Part shown: one piece after another, positions 25,865-31,873 of the stretch
Layout of the letters: every line of letters starts with the position of its first letter
Position numbering within the stretch: the stretch's first letter is position 1
NCBI GenBank assembly: GCA_031272415.1
Contig: JAISTU010000153.1
Coordinates: 1 to 31,873, forward strand
DNA: 31,873 nucleotides
DNA from: Bacteroidales bacterium
Lineage (GTDB): Bacteria > Bacteroidota > Bacteroidia > Bacteroidales > WCHB1-69
Direction: 5' to 3'
Made by a program: the position numbers and the translations under genes
Notes under the pieces: generated by a model
What the model was told of the DNA's origin: nothing
Database searches by the model: none
The model's input: the letters and a program-made list of their open reading frames with translations, nothing else

Positions 25865-26824
25865 TCAATGTTGATAAAATATTCTTTTTTTCGGTTTATA
25901 GGGTTTGGCAGGTGGTAATACATTGTTAATCACTGCAAAAACGTTTTGTTTATAGACCCATTTTCCCTGTTGCTGACAAAAAGCGTCATTGAGACTCGCC
26001 TCGGGCACCATAAATTGCGGAAATGTTTCCAAAGACTCGTCCATAGGTATCAATTGATTGAATACAATCATATTTTCCACAATCGTATCATAAATATATT
26101 TGTTGGTTTTGCGGTCTCTTTTGTCCGTTTTTTTCAAATAAGACTGTTTTTCGTAATGCAAAGGCAAATTCACCGTTTTGGAATACGAAAAAATAATTCT
26201 CATATTTCGCGTTTTTCCATAATTTTTAAAAACGGGAGACCCAAAAACAGGTGATCCTGCCGCCGATAAACTGAAAATTTCAATGATTTTTTGTTGTGTA
26301 AAAACATCACCTCCATTCCAACCGAGCAAGGTATAAAACGTTTTCCCGCCTCCCTCCACCTCAATCATTTGATAATACACCGCACCATACCATTTGTCGG
26401 GTGTAAAGGTCAAAAGTGTTGGTTTTGAGGCTTTTGTCCATTTATCAATCAATGGATAGACAAAATAACGCTCTTTTTTGGGGTTATACATTTGCAAATA
26501 GCCATAATGTTCATGCCTGTTTTGGTCGTCAATCAAATACCACGTAAAAAAACGAACTTTTTTGTCTTTTGAGGTCAAAACAGAAATCGTTTTTAACCTT
26601 TGAAACGGGTAATTGATAGAGTTTTTCATCTCCAAAATTTCCCGCAAAAGATACAATAAATGTTCATTCTTTTGGTAGCAAGACACGGCATCATATTCAT
26701 CAATAATTTCTTGATGCAACTGTATCAAAGAGTCTTCCCATTGCGAAAAATCATCTTTTTTTTGCGACATTGCCGCCATCAAACTTCCCCAACAAAATAA
26801 TATTAAAACAACTTTTTTATTCAA
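25865..26824 (-). CDS. Secreted protein of unknown function
   Basis: A 319-aa protein with a signal peptide 'NKKVVLILFCWGSLMAAMSQ'. The only start that keeps this signal is a TTG at 26824, with AGGAAA about 8 nt upstream. The next ATGs lie within or after the hydrophobic core. The body is rich in aromatic residues and beta patterns, with segments such as 'RFFTWYLIDDQNRHEHYGYL', 'WYGAVYYQMIEVEGGGKTFY' and 'TLLGWNGGDVFTQQKIIEIF'. It resembles conserved periplasmic proteins of Bacteroidota, but I cannot name a family. It is convergent with the transglutaminase-like gene. Confidence 0.75.
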   Translation of the reverse strand: MNKKVVLILFCWGSLMAAMSQKKDDFSQWEDSLIQLHQEIIDEYDAVSCYQKNEHLLYLLREILEMKNSINYPFQRLKTISVLTSKDKKVRFFTWYLIDDQNRHEHYGYLQMYNPKKERYFVYPLIDKWTKASKPTLLTFTPDKWYGAVYYQMIEVEGGGKTFYTLLGWNGGDVFTQQKIIEIFSLSAAGSPVFGSPVFKNYGKTRNMRIIFSYSKTVNLPLHYEKQSYLKKTDKRDRKTNKYIYDTIVENMIVFNQLIPMDESLETFPQFMVPEASLNDAFCQQQGKWVYKQNVFAVINNVLPPAKPYKPKKRIFYQH

Positions 26825-26880
26825 AATTTTTCCTGTAATTTTAAATAATAACGAAAAAAAAAGAAAAATAGTGTTTTTTT

Positions 26881-26913
26881 AGAGTGTAGAGTGTAGAGTG
26901 TAGAGTGTAGAGA
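26881..26913. repeat. 9-bp tandem repeat (GAGTGTAGA)
   Basis: Nearly four head-to-tail copies of GAGTGTAGA, the same unit as at 4366, 9775, 12196 and 12488. The rest of the 270-bp gap before the nfeD-like gene holds a C-rich stretch (26961-26990) and a small 'ccgtttttacgg' hairpin (26990-27001), then the promoter. Confidence 0.85.
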
Positions 26914-27026
26914 TTTGATTATCAATGAATTATAAAACAAATTTTCCATTTCCAATTTACCTGCCTGCCCTGCCCCCTGTTCCCTTCGTCCGTTTTTACG
27001 GTAGGATGTCGTTTCTATATTTTTTA

Positions 27027-27062
27027 TTTTTTATTTTTAATTGATAATTTTGTGTATCTTTG
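27027..27062 (+). promoter_or_regulatory. Promoter of nfeD-paraslipin genes
   Basis: An A/T block ending in TTG at 27041-27043 is followed 11 nt later by TATCTTTG at 27055-27062. The ATG is at 27097. Confidence 0.75.
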
Positions 27063-27096
27063 TAAAATGTTTAATTAAAATAAAAAATATTTAGAG

Positions 27097-27552
27097 ATGG
27101 ATTTATTACAAGTATGGCATTTGTGGTTAATAGTTGCTGTGATTTTGGTAATTATTGAAGTTTGTACGTTCACATTTGTGTTTTTGTGTTTTAGTGTGGG
27201 CTGCGTTGCGGGTGCAATTGTTGCAGGTTGTGGTGCGGGCTTTGGCTATCAGGCATTGGCTTTTGCGGTGATTACGTTTGGCAGTTTTTTTATTGTCAGA
27301 CCGTTGTTGTTAAAAACGGCTTTTCGTAAAACGGACAATGTAAAAACGAATGCAGATGCACTTGTGGGGTGCATTGGACGAGTTGATGAAACTATTGATT
27401 ATCAACAAAATACAGGCAGAGTAATTGTTTATGGAGACAATTGGAAAGCCGTCAGTGAAAATGATGAAAAAATTGAAAAAGGTGAAAAAATTCAAGTTGT
27501 GCGAGTAGATAGCACTATATTAGTTGTAAAATATTTAAAAAAAGGAGAATAA
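27097..27552 (+). CDS. NfeD-like membrane protein
   Basis: A 151-aa short-form NfeD protein: two or three membrane segments in the first ~75 residues ('LWLIVAVILVIIEVCTFTFV', 'ALAFAVITFGSFFIVRPLLL'), followed by a soluble OB-fold domain ('ALVGCIGRVDETIDYQQNTG' to 'KIQVVRVDSTILVVKYL'). NfeD proteins partner with SPFH/stomatin-like proteins in membrane microdomains and quality control. The SPFH partner follows after 3 bp, the usual pairing. Confidence 0.92.
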   Translation: MDLLQVWHLWLIVAVILVIIEVCTFTFVFLCFSVGCVAGAIVAGCGAGFGYQALAFAVITFGSFFIVRPLLLKTAFRKTDNVKTNADALVGCIGRVDETIDYQQNTGRVIVYGDNWKAVSENDEKIEKGEKIQVVRVDSTILVVKYLKKGE

Positions 27553-27555
27553 ATT

Positions 27556-28530
27556 ATGGTATATTTTTTTATTGCCATTGCTATTTTGGCAATGTTGTTT
27601 ACATTAGCAGGTATTCGGATTGTACAACAGTCTGAAAATGTGATTATTGAGCGGTTGGGGAAGTACAATCGTACTCTTTCGGCAGGTATTAACATTATTA
27701 TTCCTATTATTGACCGTCCTCGCAGTATTATGTGGCGTTATACGCGGGAAGGTTACGATGGAAGGTCTTATGTTATCAAAAGGGCGGTGAATAAAATCGA
27801 CATTCGTGAAACAGTGTATGATTTTCCCCGTCAAAATGTGATTACTAAGGATAATGTTGTAACAGAAATCAATGCAATTTTGTATTTTCAAATTATAGAC
27901 CCTGTGAAAGCGGTTTATGAAATTTCAAATTTGCCTGATGCTATCGAAAAATTAACTCAAACCACTTTGCGTAACGTTATCGGGGACATGAATTTGGATG
28001 AAACTCTCACTTCTCGTGATACTATCAATTCCAAATTGCGAACTGTTTTAGACGATGCGTCTCATAAATGGGGTGTAAAGGTTAATCGTGTTGAATTACA
28101 AGACATTAACCCTCCACACGACATCAGAGATGCAATGGAAAAACAGATGCGTGCCGAACGAGATAAAAGAGCAAAAATTTTGACTGCTGAGGCTGAAAAA
28201 CAATCACAAATCCTTCATTCAGAAGGACTTAAATTGGCAGCCATTAACAAAGCAGAAGGTGAAAAACAGTCTCAAATTTTGCGTGCCGAAGGGGATGCTG
28301 AAGCCCGCATTCGCACTGCACAAGGGGAGGCTGAAGCAATCGACAAAATTATCAATGCCGTCTCTGCAAAAGGTGACCCTATCAATTATTTAGTGGCTAT
28401 CCGCTATATTGATACACTCAAAGAAATGGTCAGCGGACAGGACAACAAAATGGTCTATATACCTTATGAAGCAACAGGTATTTTAGGATCTATCGGCGGC
28501 ATTAAAGATATGATTGCAGCAAGTAAGTAA
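27556..28530 (+). CDS. SPFH/Band 7 protein (paraslipin type)
   Basis: A 324-aa protein with an N-terminal membrane anchor (about residues 2-20), an SPFH domain starting 'RIVQQSENVIIERLGKYNRT', and the stomatin-like motif 'DNVVTEINAILYFQIIDPVKA'. A long Ala/Glu-rich coiled coil follows ('AEKQSQILHSEGLKLAAINK', 'AEGDAEARIRTAQGEAEA'). It forms oligomers on the membrane in known members, together with NfeD. The ribosome binding site AAAGGAG lies in the 3' end of the nfeD-like gene. A strong terminator follows, so the pair forms a closed operon. Confidence 0.95.
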   Translation: MVYFFIAIAILAMLFTLAGIRIVQQSENVIIERLGKYNRTLSAGINIIIPIIDRPRSIMWRYTREGYDGRSYVIKRAVNKIDIRETVYDFPRQNVITKDNVVTEINAILYFQIIDPVKAVYEISNLPDAIEKLTQTTLRNVIGDMNLDETLTSRDTINSKLRTVLDDASHKWGVKVNRVELQDINPPHDIRDAMEKQMRAERDKRAKILTAEAEKQSQILHSEGLKLAAINKAEGEKQSQILRAEGDAEARIRTAQGEAEAIDKIINAVSAKGDPINYLVAIRYIDTLKEMVSGQDNKMVYIPYEATGILGSIGGIKDMIAASK

Positions 28531-28564
28531 ATTGTTTTTTACGCATAGTTAACAAGAGTCCTTT

Positions 28565-28608
28565 GGTTGGAAGTGAAAACAAATCGTTCTAACTTCCAAC
28601 CATTTTTT
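28565..28608 (+). terminator. Intrinsic terminator after the SPFH gene
   Basis: GGTTGGAAGT (28565-28574) and ACTTCCAACC (28592-28601) form a perfect 10-bp stem, followed by A and six Ts. It lies 35 bp after the stop codon. Confidence 0.9.
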
Positions 28609-28640
28609 AGTCATATTAAATTTCAAAATCATTCAATAAA

Positions 28641-29471
28641 ATGCTCAATATTAAAAAGAAAAAAGTAGATAAAGTATTCATTATCAGTGTTTTAATAGTT
28701 GTACTATGTGCATGTAAAACACAAAAACAAACCCTTTCTCAAAATGATTCAACAGTGATTTTGCCGATTGTGGAGATAGAAAACATAAAAGAAACTGAAA
28801 TTTTGATAAAAAACATTGATTATCAATGGATTACATACAGATGCAACGCAAGCATACGTGATTATGAAAATGAATCGGAGCAAATGGCTGTCAATGTTTT
28901 TTTTGTCAATCGGAAAGATAGCATTATTTACCTCAATATCAGTAAGTTCGGAATTGAAGGTGCAAGGGCAGTATTTACACCAGACAGCGTAAAATATGTC
29001 AATCATTTGGAGTCTTCCTATTACAGTGGCGACTACCACATTGTTCCGCAACTGCTTGGTTTTGAGGCAGATTTTTATATGTTGCAGGCATTGTTGGTCG
29101 GAAATGATTGGCAAAATTTTAATTGCGACAAAATTTTGCAAACCCAAAGCGGAGATACTTTATTTTACTCATTCAACAACCGAAAGCATCCACAACTTAA
29201 TCTCACTTTGTCGCAAGAAATTCAAATCAATGCACTTTCACATCGAATTATTGCCAATTATTTCACCGAAAAAAAGAGCCATGTAGATGTAGAGATTGAT
29301 TATCAGAACTTTACAAAGTTTGACAACATAGATTTTTTTACGACATCTGACATTGCTGTTCCACAGACAAATACACTTATTAAATTGACTATCAAGGATT
29401 TAAAAATTGATATACCCGGACCAACAAATATCAAAATACCTCAAAAATATCAAAAAATAAAAGAAAAATAG
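28641..29471 (+). CDS. DUF4292 lipoprotein
   Basis: A 276-aa lipoprotein with a signal ending in the lipobox LCAC. The mature part matches DUF4292 of Bacteroidota: 'YRCNASIRDYENESEQMAVN', 'RKDSIIYLNISKFGIEGARA', and a C-terminal beta region ending 'IPGPTNIKIPQKY'. The fold is expected to resemble LolB/LolA-type lipid-binding half-barrels, so a role in envelope lipid or lipoprotein handling is plausible but unproven. It starts 33 bp after the terminator and ends 5 bp from the convergent lipoprotein gene. Confidence 0.85.
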   Translation: MLNIKKKKVDKVFIISVLIVVLCACKTQKQTLSQNDSTVILPIVEIENIKETEILIKNIDYQWITYRCNASIRDYENESEQMAVNVFFVNRKDSIIYLNISKFGIEGARAVFTPDSVKYVNHLESSYYSGDYHIVPQLLGFEADFYMLQALLVGNDWQNFNCDKILQTQSGDTLFYSFNNRKHPQLNLTLSQEIQINALSHRIIANYFTEKKSHVDVEIDYQNFTKFDNIDFFTTSDIAVPQTNTLIKLTIKDLKIDIPGPTNIKIPQKYQKIKEK

Positions 29472-29476
29472 GGCTG

Positions 29477-30088
29477 TCATTGTTTTTCTTCAGAATGTAT
29501 TTCTTCGACTATAGACGATTCTGCATTGATAAAATGCCCATCACTATACAACCATAACCGATGGTATATTTCCTTCTTAAATTTCTTATAATCACCCCCA
29601 AACAACGATTTTTCAAATTTTCTCTCATAATGGTTTAAAAAATCTGTCTTGTAATAAAAACTATTTACACAAAACAAAGGGATGTTTCTTTGGGAACATA
29701 TTTGTTGTGCCTCCGGTAGGTAACAATAACTCTCTGGAATCATAATCAATTGATAATGATGTTCTTTGCAATATTTGTCATACACAAGTGGCGACATACA
29801 CACGTCTGCATGGCAACTCGGTGTCCAAAAATAAATCAAACAAGTGTCAAATTGGGTCATATAATCAAGGAGATGTTGGCTGATAATAGCATAAAATTTT
29901 GCAGTATCTAAATTTTGAGGCAATGTGTCTTTATCTGTCAAAAAGACAATCTTTTCCTTTTCTGCTTGATTCAGAAAAGAATACCCACTTTTAATACCCA
30001 TATAACCTTTCTCTACATGAAATGATAAACCACACCCTGCAAATAAAACGCCCAATAAAAACAAAAATCCGATATATTTTATATTCAT
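29477..30088 (-). CDS. Lipoprotein, possibly thioredoxin-like fold
   Basis: From the ATG at 30088 the protein is 203 aa, with a lipoprotein signal 'MNIKYIGFLFLLGVLFAGC'. The mature part contains 'TCLIYFWTPSCHADVCMSPL', which recalls the strand and active-site loop of thioredoxin-like proteins, but the cysteines are spaced C-x4-C rather than C-x2-C, so redox activity is doubtful. The open frame continues upstream through a second ATG at 30229 with its own membrane segment. That start would give a 250-aa protein with two hydrophobic segments. The region at 30219-30244 duplicates the junction before the preceding gene, which suggests 30229 once started a separate small gene. Confidence 0.6.
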   Translation of the reverse strand: MNIKYIGFLFLLGVLFAGCGLSFHVEKGYMGIKSGYSFLNQAEKEKIVFLTDKDTLPQNLDTAKFYAIISQHLLDYMTQFDTCLIYFWTPSCHADVCMSPLVYDKYCKEHHYQLIMIPESYCYLPEAQQICSQRNIPLFCVNSFYYKTDFLNHYERKFEKSLFGGDYKKFKKEIYHRLWLYSDGHFINAESSIVEEIHSEEKQ

Positions 30089-30218
30089 AGCAAGAAAAAG
30101 CAACAGCCTTGAATTTGTTATATTTTTAACTTTGTTTTGTAATTTGACAATTCTTGCGAAAATAGCAATTACAAAATCATAAATAATTACAAAAATTGTT
30201 AATCCTAATAAAAATGTG

Positions 30219-30602
30219 GTTGTATGCATGATTTTAAAACTTTTATGAAATATTCCTACTATTTTTTTTATCCTGCCTCTTTTTATCCCATTTATCTCCC
30301 CAAATAATATCAATGACTACAAGAATTGATGTACAAAATAAAAAACCAATGCTCGTGGGCGAACTCAAATGACGAACAAATACGGAAACAAAACTTCCAT
30401 CTTTACAGTACAAATTTTCAATCAACGAGAATAAAAGCATAAAGCATAACCATATAAAAAAACAAATGATACTCCATTTTATTCTCTTATCTTTTGTAGA
30501 TTTTTTATTTCTACGATACACCAAAATGAATGCACCGATTGCAATTATGGGACCAATAATGATGATAAGTAACGCTGTTGTAGGCATGATTTTAAAACTT
30601 TT
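30219..30602 (-). repeat. Duplicated gene junction (two copies)
   Basis: The block AAAAGTTTTAAAATCATGC, then one variable base, then TACAAC occurs on the minus strand at 30602-30577 and 30244-30219. Each copy includes an ATG (30587 and 30229) and the codons that follow. In the first copy the block also contains the stop codon of the beta-barrel gene. The coordinates here span both copies and the small-protein gene between them. Confidence 0.75.
30243..30587 (-). CDS. Small membrane protein, three predicted helices
   Basis: From the ATG at 30587 the protein is 114 aa: a first helix 'ALLIIIIGPIIAIGAFILVY', a basic loop 'RRNKKSTKDKRIK', a second helix 'WSIICFFIWLCFMLLFSLI', a loop, a third helix 'SIGFLFCTSILVVIDIIW', and a charged tail 'DKKRQDKKNSR'. 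No family is recognised. The open frame extends upstream to 30665 but would overlap the 3' end of the beta-barrel gene. The chosen ATG lies 4 bp after that gene's stop. It is the middle gene of a minus-strand set. Confidence 0.65.
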   Translation of the reverse strand: MPTTALLIIIIGPIIAIGAFILVYRRNKKSTKDKRIKWSIICFFIWLCFMLLFSLIENLYCKDGSFVSVFVRHLSSPTSIGFLFCTSILVVIDIIWGDKWDKKRQDKKNSRNIS

Positions 30603-31227
30603 TAAAATAGGTAGTAAGACTGATGTAAACTTTGTCGGTTCTTTCTTTAGGACTGTTGGTAACATTCACATTTTCAGAGGATTGCCAACGAAGAGGTATG
30701 CACCCAAAATCATAACCAATACTAATATCAATATCTTTGTTATGGTAAGTGATTTTTGGACCGATTCTCAATTGATGTAACAGCAAAGCAAAATAGGTCG
30801 TAGAAGATAATGTATTGTTTTTCAAGTCAATATCTCCTTTTGTAATAAAAGCACGTACTCCATAGAGTTCATAACTAATATTGCCTGCAAAAATCAAACT
30901 TTGCTCTTTCGGAAGGCTTAATTGGTACCCTAATAGAGCGTTTGTTAAAAAACTTGCCGATACGATTTTCTTTTTTGCCATAAATCCAACACCATAATCC
31001 AACGTAAACGCAAGATGTTTATAATTGATTGCCAAACCTATAACGTCCGAAATAGAAACAGCAGGTATTGTTTGTGTTCCCAAATCCTTCAATGACTTAT
31101 TTAACAAAAAATCGTGCGTATATGCGACGCTCAATGTTGAATACATTCCACAGTTGATTTCTTCTTGCGAAAAAGCAAAATTTGCCAAACCAAAAATAAG
31201 CAACAAAATATACAATGTCTTTTTCAT
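30592..31227 (-). CDS. Outer membrane beta-barrel-like protein
   Basis: A 211-aa protein with a signal peptide ending 'ANFAFSQ' and a mature part of alternating amphipathic strands ('STLSVAYTHDFLL', 'AINYKHLAFTLDYGVGFM', 'TNALLGYQLSL', 'SLIFAGNISYELYGVRAFI', 'LRIGPKITYHNKDIDISIGYDFG') with a terminal Phe after 'VYISLTTYFKK'. This is the pattern of small outer membrane beta-barrels. No specific family is recognised. It is the first gene of the minus-strand set with the small membrane protein and the lipoprotein, so an envelope function for all three is likely. Confidence 0.78.
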   Translation of the reverse strand: MKKTLYILLLIFGLANFAFSQEEINCGMYSTLSVAYTHDFLLNKSLKDLGTQTIPAVSISDVIGLAINYKHLAFTLDYGVGFMAKKKIVSASFLTNALLGYQLSLPKEQSLIFAGNISYELYGVRAFITKGDIDLKNNTLSSTTYFALLLHQLRIGPKITYHNKDIDISIGYDFGCIPLRWQSSENVNVTNSPKERTDKVYISLTTYFKKF

Positions 31228-31347
31228 ATCAATTGATTTATTATTTATATATTTTTTTTTCTTTATATCTTCTTTAAAATGTTCGAGAACTTAAAAAAAC
31301 CTTCGGCACATGAGTTGATTTTTTCAACACCAAAGTTAAGGTCTCTG

Positions 31348-31383
31348 CAAAAATACATAAATTCTTGAATTAAAAATTAAAAA
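31348..31383 (-). promoter_or_regulatory. Promoter of the beta-barrel gene set
   Basis: On the minus strand TATTTTTG (31355 to 31348) follows a TTTTTAATTTTTAATTC block (31383 to 31367) with the usual 11-nt spacing. Here the TTG is TTC. It lies about 120 bp before the ATG at 31227, leaving a longer leader than other genes here. Confidence 0.6.
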
Positions 31384-31455
31384 TGAAGTATTAAAAGTGA
31401 TTTTATTGGTTAATTTATTGATTATCAAGTAAATAAAAATTTTCAAGTTTTTTTT

Positions 31456-31684
31456 GTCTGAACTGTGATTTTCATAAGATTGATGTGATTATTATGATGA
31501 TTTTAAAATTGTCTGAACCACGATTTTCATAAGATTGATATGATTGGCAGGATTATAATAATCATATAAATCAAAATAATCATTCAAAATCAAAGTTCGG
31601 ACAAGGGGATTTTGTCTAATTTTAGAACAAATTTATCCCAAAATGTAAAAAAAAAAATAATTCTCCATTCTCAATTCTCAATTA
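31456..31684. repeat. Modular nested repeats before the Rpn gene
   Basis: Two left blocks 'gtctgaac...gattttcataag' (31456-31481, 31511-31536) face one right block 'caaagttcggacaagggg' (31591-31608). Outside it are 'attttagaacaaatttatcc' + 'caaaatgtaaa' (31618-31648) and 'ttctccattctcaattctca' (31661-31680). This is the same order of layers as at 16519-16694 and 12196-12507, with the left outer layers missing. The gap 31228-31763 contains no gene; 31228-31347 shows nothing distinctive. Confidence 0.82.
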
Positions 31685-31692
31685 AAAAAAGG

Positions 31693-31728
31693 TTTTTAAT
31701 TTTTAATTGAAGAATTTGTGTATCTTTG
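31693..31728 (+). promoter_or_regulatory. Promoter of the Rpn-family gene
   Basis: TTTTTAATTTTTAATTG at 31693-31709 is followed 11 nt later by TATCTTTG at 31721-31728. The ATG is at 31764. Confidence 0.78.
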
Positions 31729-31763
31729 CAAAACATAGTTTAACATAAAAAAAAGATATAATT

Positions 31764-31873
31764 ATGGGAACTTACATCAGTTTTGACTGGGCAGTAAAGA
31801 AAATTTTAAGACAAAAAGAAAATTTTGTCGTGTTGGAAGGACTATTGAGCGTGTTGCTGGAAGAAAATGTTAA
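31764..31873 (+). CDS. Rpn / PD-(D/E)XK nuclease-transposase family protein (5' end only)
   Basis: The reading frame is open to the end of the window and gives 36 residues starting 'MGTYISFDWAVKKILRQKEN' and continuing 'FVVLEGLLSVLLEENV'. This closely fits the N-terminus of Rpn-type recombination-promoting nucleases (PDDEXK_2 family), which in Bacteroidota typically begin with a 'FDWA.K.LLR' segment. The catalytic PD-(D/E)XK residues would lie beyond the window. The gene sits just after a block of the modular repeats. Confidence 0.65.
   Translation, partial: MGTYISFDWAVKKILRQKENFVVLEGLLSVLLEENV

Noticed and set aside
26881..26913. Regular short tandem repeats that could suggest a CRISPR array
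   Set aside because: The units are 9 bp, head-to-tail with no spacers, and no cas genes are nearby.

Overview
The window reads as chromosomal DNA of an AT-rich Bacteroidota member. Supporting signs are Bacteroidota-type -7 promoter elements (TAnnTTTG) before many genes, a type IX secretion C-terminal sorting domain, a GldA-like ABC ATPase, DUF3098 and DUF4292 proteins, a BatA-domain protein, and few strong Shine-Dalgarno sequences. Gliding and T9SS genes argue for a Chitinophagales/Saprospiria/Flavobacteriia-like lineage, but I cannot fix the class.

Layout. 296-4365 (+): ftsX, a DUF3098 membrane protein, uppP and a large T9SS-exported protein, tightly packed. 4449-8315 (-): tgt, an unrecognised protein, apbE and recF. 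8400-9629 (-): ornithine aminotransferase. 9902-12187 (+): a membrane-anchored Skp/OmpH-like protein, a MORN-repeat lipoprotein and a TerC-family membrane protein. 12595-12834: a decayed DUF3990-type locus. 12871-16433 (-): a GldA-like ATPase, a BatA/VWA protein and a ZIP transporter, apparently one operon. 16789-18494 (+): a TPR-membrane-AraC regulator interrupted at an A8 run. 18599-19962 (+): a tiny signal-peptide ORF, a radical SAM enzyme and a retropepsin-like protease, overlapping one another. 19999-22767 (+): ackA and ispG. 23213-24458 (+): tRNA-Phe and prfB with its programmed frameshift. 24481-25842 (+): a transglutaminase-like protein. 25865-26824 (-): a secreted protein of unknown function. 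27097-29471 (+): NfeD, paraslipin and a DUF4292 lipoprotein. 29477-31227 (-): a beta-barrel protein, a small membrane protein and a lipoprotein, with a duplicated gene junction. 31764-end (+): the start of an Rpn/PD-(D/E)XK transposase-family gene.

Most genes are core or lineage-typical: envelope and division (ftsX, uppP, Skp-like), translation (tgt, prfB, tRNA-Phe), isoprenoids (ispG), DNA repair (recF) and acetate metabolism (ackA). The most unusual content is intergenic. Several gaps carry the same short modules arranged as nested inverted repeats: a 9-bp tandem repeat or a 'ctccattctc' run outermost, then a 'ttttagaac' block, then a 'gttcagac' block, then a GC-richer palindrome. These are bounded by promoter cores in which a TTG and the TATCTTTG box are always 11 nt apart. 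No CRISPR array, complete insertion sequence or prophage is visible. I did not find a clear new multi-gene system. The best candidates for something undescribed are the modular promoter-flanked repeats and the 29477-31227 envelope cluster.
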